A stretch of 64,000 nucleotides of DNA from Isoetes taiwanensis. Taxonomy: Eukaryota > Streptophyta > Lycopodiopsida > Isoetales > Isoetaceae. Under the pieces are notes generated by a model, which worked only from the letters and a program-made list of their open reading frames with translations, was not told the origin of the DNA and ran no database searches. The stretch spans positions 16,914 through 80,913 of the forward strand of contig JAJEKV010000838.1 of the NCBI GenBank assembly GCA_021234155.1, read 5' to 3'. Both the position numbers and the translations under genes were made by a program. Position 1 is the stretch's first letter, and the number at the start of each line of letters is the position of its first letter. Below, piece after piece: positions 1 to 10,691 of this stretch.

Positions 1-3
1 GTA

Positions 4-297
4 TCTCAACTCACGCAAGTCGAGAAAGTCAGAGGAGCACATGAAAGGAGAAGATTGAAGGGACTTTCTCGACCCGCGAGTCGAGAAAGCACCTTCATAC
101 TCTTCTTCCCGTTTTGTCTCTGGCTTTCTCGACTCGTGAGTCGAGAAAGTCCCTTCAATCTTTACTTTTCTTTTGCTTCTTCGGGGTTTCTCGAGTCGAA
201 AGCTCGATCGATTTTCGAAGTTGCACGGGGTTTCTTGACTACCCGGCTCGCAACTCGAGGAAATCGCGGGGCTTTCTCGACTTCGCCAGTGAGAAAG
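4..297. repeat. Palindrome cluster 1 (TCGACTCGCGAGTCGA family)
   Basis: Six copies of a short dyad-symmetric motif lie here at about 4-27, 64-89, 124-149, 184-209, 228-260 and 270-297. The best is 124-149, with 12-bp perfect arms (CTTTCTCGACTC / GAGTCGAGAAAG) around a 2-nt centre. Copies at 184, 228 and 270 are decayed. The same motif recurs at 2.8-3.8 kb. Short open frames through this area (reading STRES, SRVE and similar) are produced by the palindrome itself and are not treated as genes. Function unknown; it may be a mobile hairpin repeat. Confidence 0.75.
53..160. repeat. Nested inverted repeat made of two palindromes
   Basis: Positions 53-89 and 124-160 are inverted copies of one 37-bp segment, differing at two bases by eye. 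Each arm contains its own palindrome plus the flank GATTGAAGGGA. The whole could fold as one long hairpin with a 34-nt loop, or as two small ones. Confidence 0.7.
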
Positions 298-343
298 CCC
301 GAATCGAAGACAAGAATTTACCTTATGTAGGCGGCACTTGCTG

Positions 344-1800
344 CTATTGTGTTACGGCGGACAGCACGCCGGCGAAGCTCCGTTGGTGGCGTGTCTGAAA
401 AGAACTCTGGCGGCTCGTTTGGAATATCGTTTCTTGATCCTTTGCGGCACTTCCTTTTCCGCAGAATACTTGTGTGCTGCCCTCACTAAATCTTTGGCCG
501 TCCACAACCCAAAACGGCGTCTTTTCCCTTGGTCTTCCTCGGACTTCCACCGAATAACTCACCAATCGATCTGGCTGAATAGTATGACATCCACGGGCAT
601 TGGATCTGCAGCGGGATGTCGCACCATCAAGTTTGAGAATCTCCGGCATGTGTCTTTGGATTAAATTCCAATGGTTGAACAAGGCGGCATCTCCGATTGC
701 AAACCTTGAGCGTCCATGTCCAACAAAGAACTTGTGTGATATCCTAATGGATAATACCGAGCCAGCCGCTCCATCTTACGGGCCCCTCTACGTGATTTCC
801 TAATGCGCATCATGCGGATCCAAGAGTTGGGAATCGACCATATCTTCCTCTTCTTGACATCAGAATCCTCCAGGTGTACTCTCATACGCTTCATGACTTG
901 CAGTCCTGTCGAGTTTTTCTTTCGAACTACATCCTTGGTAGCTGTCGAGTGCTTTAGAGTCTTTAGCCGCTGGGCGGGTAAAGCTCCGGTGTTGAGCGAC
1001 TTCTCCCTCACCACGGAAATCTCCATTCCAAGCTCCCACGGATGTCGGGGTTCCGGCCTCCTTTATCCCTTCGGATCCTTCCACCCAAGGTTTCGACAAT
1101 TTAAAGCGGCCGGCCTTTTTGTCGGTCCCCTTAGCCTTGCTCATTGAAGAGTTAGAGTAATTGGATCTTGATAACTTAGCCGTGTGGTAGAACTTACCCT
1201 TGAGGCGGTCTTCCACATACAATGTTATATGTTTGAAGTCTGGCTTGAGAGATGGAGAGCACAACACCGACCTTCTTGTACTTGTCGCCGAGCTCTTCTT
1301 ATCCCTTTGCCACGGGAACGGATCTTTCTCCTTCCCACTTGTTGAAACTTTGACATACCACCAAGAATCTGGCGATGTATCAAGTAGCTCTGTCTCCAAT
1401 CCCTCGATAGCGAAGAGCGGAGTTACGCCGGTGATCACTAAGCGTCTCCGCGGTGAATGCTTTGCAAGACACAAAGGATGAATCGAGAAAAGGTATCTGA
1501 TCGAACACAAAATTAGAAAAGGTATCGACACCGGAGTCCCCCGCTTTTCTTTTCTTGGTGCCGCTTGAACCCGATGTCAGCTCCGTATTTCGCTTCTTCG
1601 ATGGAATCGTCATATCGTATGCCCCCGCATCCTCTTGTTGCTTTCGAATTCCCTTGTAAATTGAGCCTCTTAAAACGCCTTGGAGGTTTTAGGACCGACG
1701 TAAAAGGTCGGTGTGTTCTTAAATTTGAAATTAAGGACATACAAGCATTCAAGGCAAAAAAGTGGGCTAAAGGGTACAAGACGGCCAACTTTAGCCCCAA
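344..1800 (-). pseudogene. Unrecognised series of minus-strand reading frames
   Basis: Four overlapping minus-strand open stretches (1800-1513, 1531-860, 1026-661, 682-344) follow one another in different frames. The longest is about 223 codons and opens on a non-ATG codon. It is basic and Ser-rich, with a segment WWYVKVSTSGKEKDPF near its N-terminal third. I recognise no domain. The chain of frames in one direction suggests a single decayed coding region, perhaps of a transposon, but chance open frames in this GC-richer stretch are a real alternative. Palindrome clusters of one family flank it on both sides, so it may be part of the same mobile unit. Confidence 0.22.
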
Positions 1801-2149
1801 ACACCATTTCGAAATTCATTCATTTCCGGGGACTTAGTGATGATGGAGATTTTTAGCGCTTAGTTATGCTGAGATCGATTGTGGCGAGTTCGGATGGCAT
1901 ACGATTGTAAGCTCCTAGCAGCGATTTACTCTACATCTAGTTCTAACGTGCATCTTTTTGCAAATAGTTGATTTGATCGATGTGCATGGGGCTAAGGTGG
2001 GCAGCGCTATGGAAGAGGGATACACGAGAATCGCTTTGATACAAGTATTTGATCGGATGCATTGTTGATAAGGAATAGCGTAAGAAGCGAAGACTCGGTG
2101 AGGCTGCGGGGATCTGTGATACAATGGCCCAAGGAATTCTTAGGCGAGA

Positions 2150-2450
2150 AGAGGTGAGTTTCGGAGATGCCCGCTTCATTCGTGTGTGTAGAACATGCGG
2201 ATGTGTTTTAGAACATGGAACTTTCCGCTTCGATGCATTTATTGTTTCCTTGTCAGCATATTTCGTGAGAGATGAAATATACTCTCTCGGGTTGAGAGAT
2301 GCTCCTACGTAAAACAATGGATCGGAGTAAGACGTGAACAGCTCCTGTTTTGCTTATGGAACTGTTCGTTTCTCCGATTTATCGTTTCCTTGTTGAGCTT
2401 ATTTCAGCGTCGAGATAATCTCTGGGTTGAGAGATGCTCAGCAAGGGAAC
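2150..2450 (+). repeat. Imperfect tandem duplication
   Basis: Two diverged copies, about 120 bp apart, share GGAAC followed by CGTTTCCTTG-like sequence and end in GGGTTGAGAGATGCTC (near 2292-2307 and near 2420-2438). No gene recognised. Confidence 0.5.
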
Positions 2451-2629
2451 TATAATCGGAGCAACTCGCGAACAGGGGTTTCATGTGTCTGTATTTTTGC
2501 TTGGAATGCCTTCCCTTCCATTTAGAAGCAAAGGGCTCCATCCAGTCCGAGTACCTGTTAGGCATGCTAGTTGTGTATAGATCATGCTAGGTCTAGGGCC
2601 TTAGAGATCGCGGTTCAAATGCATCCCCA

Positions 2630-3500
2630 CAGTGGTTAGTCGCAGAGGCCTCCACCCGATCAGGACCACTCCCCCGCATATTCGAGGAAGATGGTTGAAG
2701 GAGAGTGGCTCGAGACAGGCTAGAGGCACCTAGGACTAAAAAGGAGAATGCACTCCAACATTGGGTCATTTGTGAGACTAGCGGGTCTTCTCGACTCACG
2801 AAGTCGAGAAAACACCGTGAGCCTTGAGGATGCTGGCCTTAAGGGATGCATTTCCCTGTGGTTAAGGCATTCTCGACTCGCAAGTCGAGAATGCAGACAT
2901 CAAGCCAACCTATTGCCCGTGGTTTCCCGGTGGTTAGTTGCGAGGCCTCCACAATATTCGAGGAAGATGGTTCGAAGGAGAGTGGCTCGATTGTGGGTAG
3001 AGGCATCCAGCTTTAACACAGAGAATTGGTCGGGTTAAGGGGATTCTCGACTTACAGTCGAGAATGCACGAAAAAACATGTCGAATTCTGTTCAAATAAA
3101 TCCCGGTGGTTATAGAAAAAATCCGCAGACAGTCCGGGGCCACTTCCCTTCGCAATCGAAGGAGAGTGGAACATCAAGCGCCCGCACCGGAGAATGCAAT
3201 GAAACGGCCATTGCCACGGTGTGAGACTAGCTGGTCTTCTCGAAGGGCTAGAGGCACCTCTGACAAGACACAGTAAGAATGCCCCATAGCTTGGCTTGGT
3301 CGAGGGTAGATGTGGTTTAATGTCCCGGCATTGTTGTGTGTGAGACTAGTTTTTTTCGACTCAACGAATCGAGAAAGCGCAAGACGTCGTGGTTAGTCGA
3401 GGCCCTCCACCCGGTCGGAGCGTCCCCTTCGCAATATTCGACGAAGATGGTTCGAAGGAGAGTGGCTCTGATGGAGGTGGAGGCACCCGCGACCATTCGA
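2630..3500. repeat. Diverged block repeat, four copies
   Basis: Copies begin near 2632, 2930, 3108 (partial) and 3388. Each has GTGGTTAGT, then GGCCTCCAC, then ATATTCGAGGAAGATGGTT followed by GGAGAGTGGCTC; two are followed by AGAGGCA. Most are followed within 150 bp by one TCGACTCGCGAGTCGA-type palindrome, so block and palindrome appear to have spread together. Open frames across the copies share the peptide KMVRRRVA only because the DNA is repeated. Confidence 0.7.
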
Positions 3501-3769
3501 GGGCATTGGCTGGGTATGACATTCTCAACTCGCGAGTCGAGAATGCACAAAGGCTGCAGCAGGCTTTCTTTGACTAGAAAGACATTGGGTAGCTGTCTGC
3601 ATTCTCGACTCGCGATTCGAGAATTCCTCAACCAGCCAACAGTCCAGGGTGTACCTCCTTGTTTCGCCTGCGCGAGTCGAGAAATTGTCGACTCGCGAGT
3701 CGAGAAGAAGGCTTGTACTTCCTGGATTGTTGGCAAGCTGAGGCATTCTCAACTCGCAAGTCAAGAAAG
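2787..3769. repeat. Palindrome cluster 2 (TCGACTCGCGAGTCGA family)
   Basis: About nine copies: 2787-2811, 2867-2894, 3042-3066, 3354-3376, 3521-3545, 3599-3624, a half-site at 3671-3683, 3687-3707 and 3743-3769. Copy 2867-2894 has perfect 12-bp arms (GCATTCTCGACT / AGTCGAGAATGC). Positions 3688-3703 are a perfect 16-bp palindrome. Spacing is irregular (about 30-310 bp), unlike CRISPR or satellite DNA. Confidence 0.8.
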
Positions 3770-3799
3770 CCGGGTTCCCTTCTACACCTCTCCTGCAAG

Positions 3800-4745
3800 G
3801 GAGGATATGCTGTGAGTTAGAATTGCAATTTCTGTAAAGCAATTCCTGTTCTTAGTTCATAGTTAGAAACATTCATTCATAGTTATGTTCTGTTATGAAA
3901 CATTCATAGACAGTTTTGCAATTTTTTAGAATCATTCATAGTAATGTTCATTTATCGCTTTCTGCAATATTTTTCTTCCTATCACCTGTCTCTGAGTATT
4001 CCTAATTCGGTTGCTTGCCACTAGTCTTACCACTAGTCTCACTTATGCCTGTACAAGGTATTCAATTAAACAATAACTAAGAAAAAGAGAACAAAAACAG
4101 AAAACAAAACAAAAGCAAAACAGAAAACAGTGACAACATGTGAAACAGAGTGAAACAGTGGAGACAAAAGAGAACATATTAAAAAACATAAGCGGAGATT
4201 TGTTGGATGAGAAGGAAGCTCCGCTCGATTCCATGTTTGAACGGGCATTTGCAAAGCTTGAGAATAAGGATTTGTCGGCTGGAAATTGTATCGGGGATAG
4301 TAAGAGCCTCTAATAAAAGAATATAAGTAAGAGGCAAGAAAGGACTTACGAAACCTAAAAAGAAGCAAAGAAAAGAAGCTAAAACTTACAGAGAAGAACC
4401 TCACTTTCTTCTTAGGGATGCAACGCCGAAATATTCAAACCGCGCGAAAACCTCGGCATTTGGATGCGTCGCGATCCGTCGAGGCTGCCGGTCATAAGAA
4501 GACGTCGGAATGGGAGCTCCAGAAATGGTGTAGAAAAACAGAACAGAGAACGGATAGGGGAGGATGAATGGGTCGCGGGAGAAGAGGAAGAGGGTGCGGT
4601 TATTTAAGGCACCCTCGAACCCGATAAAGTTACCATTATGACATCCCATCCACACGCAGGGGCCATGCCATCAAGGACACAGGTGTCCGGATTGTCGACG
4701 TGGCCATGTCGGCCGGGCCGACGGCACCACGTGGGCACAAAAATG
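3800..4745. other. Gene-free stretch with purine-rich tract
   Basis: A-rich, pyrimidine-poor sequence at 4077-4170 (AAAACAGA-like) yields Phe/Cys-rich minus-strand frames that look like low complexity. A minus-strand frame at 4655-4401 is unrecognised. No gene supported. Confidence 0.5.
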
Positions 4746-4747
4746 CT

Positions 4748-4941
4748 TTCAATGGTTCCAATATTTTAATGGTTTTAAATGTCTTTAATGGTTAATGGTT
4801 ATATGGTTATAATGGTTTTAATGGTTAATGGTTATAATGTTTTTAATGGTTAATAGTTTTAATGGTTAATGGTTATAATGTTTTTAATGGTTAATGGTTC
4901 CAATGGTTAATGGTTGTAATGGTTATATGGTTATATGGTTA
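4748..4941 (+). repeat. TTTAATGGTTAATGG minisatellite, left part
   Basis: Degenerate repeats of AATGGTT, TTTTAATGG and GGTTATAATGG fill the interval. The array stops at 4941 and resumes at 7098, so it was split by the element between. Confidence 0.85.
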
Positions 4942-5570
4942 TCTAACATATATAACTCTCTTATGAAAATTCCTTTGGAATATTCTTTTTCGATGCCTCC
5001 TTCTAAAGGTGACACGTCACGGATTCGAGGAAAAAAAATCGACGACAAAAAATAGAAAAAAAATCGCTAGTTCGGGTGACATTTTGGATCCATCATAATA
5101 GCGGCCCTGGCAGTGGCATGGATCCACGCTAGCATTCAATCCGCCATGCCCTAAACTCAGAAATGCAAAATGCAGACCGCTTGCATTCATTTCCGGTGTA
5201 GTGGTAGGGGGATCAAGGCGATGAACGCCGTGACGTTACAAATCATCCGGATGTTAATCTTAGCGCCACATTTTCTCGAACATCTCGCGGCCAAAGCTTT
5301 GAATCCGGCAGTTCAATTTCGATCCAAGTTGTGGCAAGCTATCGGCCTTGGTTCCACAAGCTGGACACTGCTCCGACGATTTTGTCCGACTACTTCTGCC
5401 TTGCCCGACAAGATAAAGCATGAAAATGATTTCGTACTTTGATTTGTAGTTCGGCTATCTGCCGTTTCTCCGTCTTTGAAGCGATCTTTGGAGAAGCCAG
5501 GTAAAATTGCAGCTAAAGCCCCTCTTTTTGTGAATCTTTTTAGAATACCGTTAGTGCAGAGGATGAATCA

Positions 5571-6412
5571 ATGCCTCTTGGGTATTGTATTGCTCTTGGG
5601 CTAGACAGTTCTAAAAATTTATCTAGTGGGTACGATGATGGCAAAGAAAATGGTATTAATTATGCAAGGATAGCAGATATAAAGCCACGTTTGATTAAGA
5701 CCTTGGAGAAGAGATCTTTCCATCACTTATTTTCTACAGCATCTCGCCTACTTTGTCTAATTATGCTGCAGACATGGTGGCACTCATTACTCCAACTGTT
5801 TCTAGAGCAAGCCTTTGCATATGCAATGGGAAAATATTAGATGGTCTCCATTTTTTGGAGGCAAACCAGTTGTGGCACAATTATAGCCAGGGATCAATTT
5901 GAAGAATTATAAATCTATAACTAGGTCTTTCAATCGTACTATTGTGCGCTTATGTGAAATTAATAGGAGATGTGCAAACGTTATGCTCAAGCCTAGTAAT
6001 AGGGGGAAAGAATTGATTGAAAGACCTGAAAAATGTCTACATGCTTTAACTTATGAATTGAGATCATACTTCTGGCTAGGAGCATCATGATTGATTATTA
6101 CTCTTTGTATTTTCAAAACGATTTGTTAGCTTTGCAACCCTTCTTCAATTTGTGGTCACTTTTTTTTACGTAAGAATGTTAAAATGATAAAATGGTAAGG
6201 TTCTCGTATTCCATGTTGCTCATTTCATTGCTTTTATGAATTTATTATTCTATTGTTACAGGGTATTTATGAATATACAAATGAAATTCAAGCTCCTTTC
6301 TTCATGGCTTTTCGATGTGCAAAAATTATGCTCAAACCTGAAAATGGAGGCAAGGAATTGACAATCATTTGCATTCTTTAAGTTATCACTTGATATCATA
6401 CTTCTTGCTACA
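5571..6412 (+). pseudogene. Unrecognised coding-like fragments with internal duplication
   Basis: Short plus-strand frames (5571-5840 and 5899-6090) lie inside the Helitron-like element. A segment at 5955-6080 (translating to CANVMLKPSNRGKEL) recurs in diverged form at 6310-6412 (CAKIMLKPENGGKEL), so a coding-like block was duplicated and then decayed. I cannot name the source protein. Another plus-strand frame at 5170-5442 is also unassigned. Confidence 0.35.
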
Positions 6413-7063
6413 TTTCTAGCAACTTAACAACATATATAGGTATTAGAAAACAGAGTACTCTCTAATTGAATTTGGACGTGGTCTCACTGTCCAAAGTTTG
6501 CTGCTCAAAACATTGGCTCTCCATTGAGTGGGTAACATAACTTTGATAACTTCAGTTTGGAGATTGGAGATCAAGTCATTGTGGAGAAGTTCTAAGAGAA
6601 TCTGTCGCTATTTGTTACTTACTACAGATATCCAAGAGTCAATTTATGGATTTCTCAGCCTTTGTTGCTAAAATTAGTTACGTTCATGACAGTGTGTTGG
6701 TGTACTACTCTAATGTTTTATATAAGATGACACGTCATTAAGACCTTGGTATATTTGCGCCATAATATTGTCATCGTTCTATCTTGAGCTAGGTAGAACT
6801 ATAAATTAGGAATTAAACTTTTTCGTGGCATTACAACAAAATCTCTGACTCGTGGCACCATCACTTGGGTCACCAGTAGAAAACATTATTCATGCCACCA
6901 ATAGCTAACATAGCAACCATTAATTTAAATGTATCTAATTAACTTCAATACCTTCTTTTATAATGTCTTAAATTAGAACAAAATTCAAATGTCCACATAT
7001 ACTGTCAAACGAAAAAGAAGTGTCAAACGAAGAAGAAGTGAGTCAGTTGGGAAGAGAAATGTT

Positions 7064-7097
7064 CGCGGCGGCCTTGGCCGCCGCGATAAATTTCTTG
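7064..7097 (+). repeat. Helitron-like 3' terminal hairpin and CTTG end
   Basis: A perfect palindrome with 10-bp arms CGCGGCGGCC / GGCCGCCGCG around TT, an 8-nt AT-rich spacer, then CTTG followed by host T. Confidence 0.8.
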
Positions 7098-7245
7098 TAA
7101 TGTTTAATGTTTTTAATGGTTATATGGTTTTAATGTTTTTAATGGTTATATGGTTGTAATGTTTTTAATGGTTCTGTATGGTTTAAATGGTTTTAGTAGT
7201 TTAAATGGATTTAATGGCTTTAATGGTTGTATATGGTTTTAATGT
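7098..7245 (+). repeat. TTTAATGGTTAATGG minisatellite, right part
   Basis: Continuation of the array at 4748-4941 after the inserted element, made of TAATGTTTTTAATGG, ATATGGTT and TTTAAATGG phrases. Confidence 0.8.
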
Positions 7246-7629
7246 GTGCTCTTTCATTCAGGGAGCATGTGAGATGAGCAAAAAGGAGCCAAGGAAGCCC
7301 AGTACAGGACATTGCCCTAGGCTCCAATGGAGGAAGATGGCCTGCTTTGCAACGAGACGGTATTTGCAGAGGGCATCATAACTGCAGTTGATCCTTTTGA
7401 TAGTGTGAATGATGAAAGGCTGGGAGATGATCATCTTGGAGTTGGCATTGTGAAGCTTCTTATCCAAGTTGATACAATCATGTCCCGTGGAAGCTCTAGT
7501 AATTGCATTGTGTGCTCCGGGTTGTTGGAGTCCCAAAACACAGTTAAGATGGCCAATTAGATATATTACACACAAGAATGGTGAGAGTTTGGAAGGCCCC
7601 TTGAACTAGATACCCCAAGGCCCACCCCG

Positions 7630-8995
7630 GGCCATGTGGAAGATTTGGTGGTGGATGAGCATCCTTTGATCACAAGGGAAGAGGCTATGTTTTTCATAAA
7701 AGGCAGACCAAGGATGCCCAAGAGGCCTAGAAGTGACAAATATTTAGAAAGGATGGAAAGTATGGCCCCAACCAAAGAAAACCCGGAGGCAATTAGGGGA
7801 CAAGAGTGTTGCAATCTAGATTGCACATGACAGTCTGATGTGGATGACCTCGATGAGATAAGGTCCCAATACATTGGACAGCTTGGAAAGATAGGATTAA
7901 TTTCATCTACTCCTTGTGTAGAAATTCGATTATGATGAAAACAGGGAAGGTTATTATATCAATTGAGGGGCCCTCAAGGTATGTATGAGAGCATTGAGAT
8001 AGATTCTTGGCGTGAGCAAGTCTTCATTCTACGGATCTTTGGGGCGAGGTTAGAAAAGGGCACAGTTGTTCCAACATGGCAATGCACCGACTTTGAAACC
8101 CTGTGAGCAAACACTCTCAAGGCCATTGCAGGTCTTGAGAGCTTTGTGAGATACATGTCTCAATCTATGCCCCACAAGTCGAAGGTGAACGAAAGCACGG
8201 TGTGCGAGTGGTGCAAAGGGTGTTGCCACAACATTATATCCAAAAAGAGTGCCTTAAAGAGGTCAACTCCATCCTAGAAACCACTTGGAGGTAGGCCTCT
8301 TTCTCAATCACATTTCAAAGCAAGTTATGGAGCACTCACTTCTCGGGGACGCGGAGTGTCACGCAACACATGCCATTCTCAAAGTGCAACACTTGCATTC
8401 AACTCAAGGATACACTTGCATCAACTACAATAGAGAAAGAAAGAATCGCAATTAGGGAGCAATTTGCAGATCACCAAAGGGACCAAATATCATGTAGGCA
8501 GCTTGTATTAGCAAAGTGGAGAACATTTTCTCGGATCGCGACTGTGATTTTTTGTGTATAATTCATGATAAGATGGACCAACACAAGACTTTCTTTGCCA
8601 AAGCTAGATCCTTTACCCAAGCATTGCCAAAACGCTTTTCGGATGAAAGTAAGTCTGGCGGGTGTCTTAACACATGGGCATGGAACTGGAACCTATGGTC
8701 ATTTTGTGCTTGATCTATGGAGGGATGATCCAAACTTACATGTGAGCTCTATTTTCAAGTGCTTGAGAACACTAGAGAAAGGATCGATAGAAGGGAGGAG
8801 GTATTCCCCCCATCAACCCCATTTTGAGGCTTTGATGGATGATCAACCGCTTTGTTCTGAAAGGCGGATAAAAGCTCACATCCAAGGTGTCCAAGTGAAT
8901 CAAGGAGGACTTGGGATGATTTCCCCTTACTTGAGAAACAACTGCATGAGTCCCATTTTCAGTCCGAGTCCTAAAATTCGAGATTTGACCCACTT
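7630..8995 (+). pseudogene. DDE transposase-like pseudogene, frameshifted
   Basis: Plus-strand pieces read in order: EDLVVDEHPLITREEA (7636), MYESIEIDSWREQVF (7981, with an in-frame stop after FETL), FSKCNTCIQLKD (8373), then after a frame change ENIFSDRDCDF and DKMDQHKTFF (8518-8600), then after another change VLTHGHGTGTYGHFVLDLW and RDDPN (about 8668-8735). The Cys pair, MDQxKT, HGHG and WRDDPN resemble, from memory, a transposase-like family common in moss and fern genomes (perhaps related to DUF7869). At least two frameshifts and a stop make this copy dead. Naming the superfamily needs a profile search. Confidence 0.55.
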
Positions 8996-8999
8996 TAAT

Positions 9000-10690
9000 T
9001 AAATGCGACTTTCCCACGATTATGGCATATTTTGGAGATTATATTAATAGTCACTAAAATATTCTTTAAAATGGAATATTCGAGAAGTATGCAAAATAAC
9101 CACACTCCCATTCGACGGTGGACAACGGTTGGATTCAGATAACTTGGAAGAGATAACTTGGAAGTACAAGTGGTTAAGGGTACTTTCCCATGAGATTGGC
9201 GACCTAAAAATCTGGATCCAGGTCAAAGGTTTGAGCGTTAAGAAATGCTTGGTGGTTACTTATGATTCAGGTCAAAAACCTGAGTCTTTGAGGTTGAGGC
9301 GCCCACGGGAACCAGCACGCCTTGATCTGGACCTCAAAAAAACCTTGAGGTCGGAGGCCCATGGGAAAGCACCCTAAGAATAGGAAGGCTTTTCATATTA
9401 CAAGAGGGTCATATTTTACAATGTGAAATTAACTCGTTACTGTGCACGCCACCAATTGCAGCATATAAGCCAGCTTGTCACCCACGTAGCAAAGCTTTAG
9501 GGTTGACAAGCCTTGCAAGACCCTAAAAACCATGCAAAATAAAGTCCAAAAAAAAGTAGACCTTCAAAAACAAGTCTACATTTTCCATAGCCTTGCAAAA
9601 TGAAAGTAAAAAAAAAAAATTGCCATGCAACAAAAAGTCTACTTTTGGCATAGCCATGCACTTATACCCCTATTTTAAATATATGTATCATATACGTATT
9701 ATGTATCAACCAACCATTGTACTATTATGATATAGATACTATATATACTAGGGAAATAAAAATTGGAGAAATCAAAGAAAGAAGTAAGGAATAATATATA
9801 TAAATAGTAAGAAATTCATCATTTACATTATAGCATTATAATTATGGTTTGGCATGGCGTAAGTAATATTGCCAACTGAAATTTGGATTCTAAAATATTT
9901 TATTTGCTTGCTTTATGAAATTGGGGGAAAAATTTTTCCTCTTTTCTTTCTCTGATACTTCTAACGTCGATGATTGTGCGGCTCTAAATTGTGTCCCGAA
10001 TCATTAGATCATGCCCCGAATCCGTCAAATCATGCCCCGAATCAACAGGATTGGATCAATCGAATCTATTTGAGCAGCCAGAATGCATGAAACAAACTCG
10101 AATATAGAATCTTTGAATCAATTTGGGCAGCCAGAATACAAGACAATGCTTCTTGTAAGCTGTCCGGGAAGAGCTGAAATTTAGTGGTGTTCATACAATC
10201 TTTATGTGTTAAACATTCCGAGTGCATTGTTACGTTTAAGTATTTTAAGGAGAAAAAAAAATTTAAGGCCGGGCATTGTTACTTTTAAATGAAAGTCTAA
10301 TTTATATTATGCCATGCAATTTGAAAGTCCATTTTTTAATGTGAAGGGCAGCCCTTCAATTTCCAACCCTGGTTGCAGCAGCAATTGCTCTGCTAACCCG
10401 TCCGTTGGCTCAATCTTCTATCATTTCACTACTGTCTGATAGAACGATCTTTTTTTTGCATAATCTGTACTCTGTTGGAAACTCTGTTCAATGCTATTTC
10501 TAAACCTATACCATCGCCATTTCTGCATGTTAAAGCATATGGACACCTTGCTGTTATAATCCAGCAGCTATGGACAAGATCAAGGTAGTGTATTAACCGC
10601 TCTGTTTGTTTTTCTGTCATCTCTCAATGTATTGTCGTATATTCGCAGACTTTTATTGCCCTTGCATTGTTAATATGCCATTCTTGGCTT
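9000..10690. other. Gene-free AT-rich stretch
   Basis: Contains short internal repeats: GAGGTTGAGGCGCCCA near 9289 and its diverged copy near 9348; repeats of AAGTCTAC and GCCATGCAA at 9500-9660; three copies of CCCGAATC at 9990-10045; and GCAGCCAGAAT near 10075 and 10128. It includes the presumed promoter of the PPR gene, but no TATA box stands out. Confidence 0.5.
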
Positions 10691-10691
10691 T

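Larger units (their letters stand above)
4942..7097 (+). mobile_element. Non-autonomous Helitron-like element with CTTG terminus
   Basis: The 5' end is TCTAACATATATAACTC, with the TC start and A/T-rich lead usual for Helitrons. The 3' end is a 22-bp perfect palindrome (7064-7085), an 8-nt spacer, then CTTG (7094-7097). Outside, ..GGTTA | TAATG.. joins into a minisatellite phrase seen elsewhere in the same array, so the insertion is between A and T without target duplication, as known for Helitrons. The last four bases are CTTG rather than the usual CTRR. No Rep or helicase frame is visible, so the copy is non-autonomous. It holds decayed coding-like pieces. Confidence 0.8.

Noticed and set aside
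4-3769. CRISPR-like array
   Set aside because: Repeats are palindromic, diverged and irregularly spaced, with no uniform spacers, and the context is a plant nuclear genome.
2748-3815. Open frames at 2748-3038 and 3336-3815 (+) as a gene pair
   Set aside because: They share peptides (KMVRRRVA, HSRLASRE) only because the DNA consists of block repeats and palindromes; the opposite strand is equally open.
4043-4404. Cys/Phe-rich minus-strand peptides
   Set aside because: Produced by an A-rich, pyrimidine-poor tract; low complexity with no domain.
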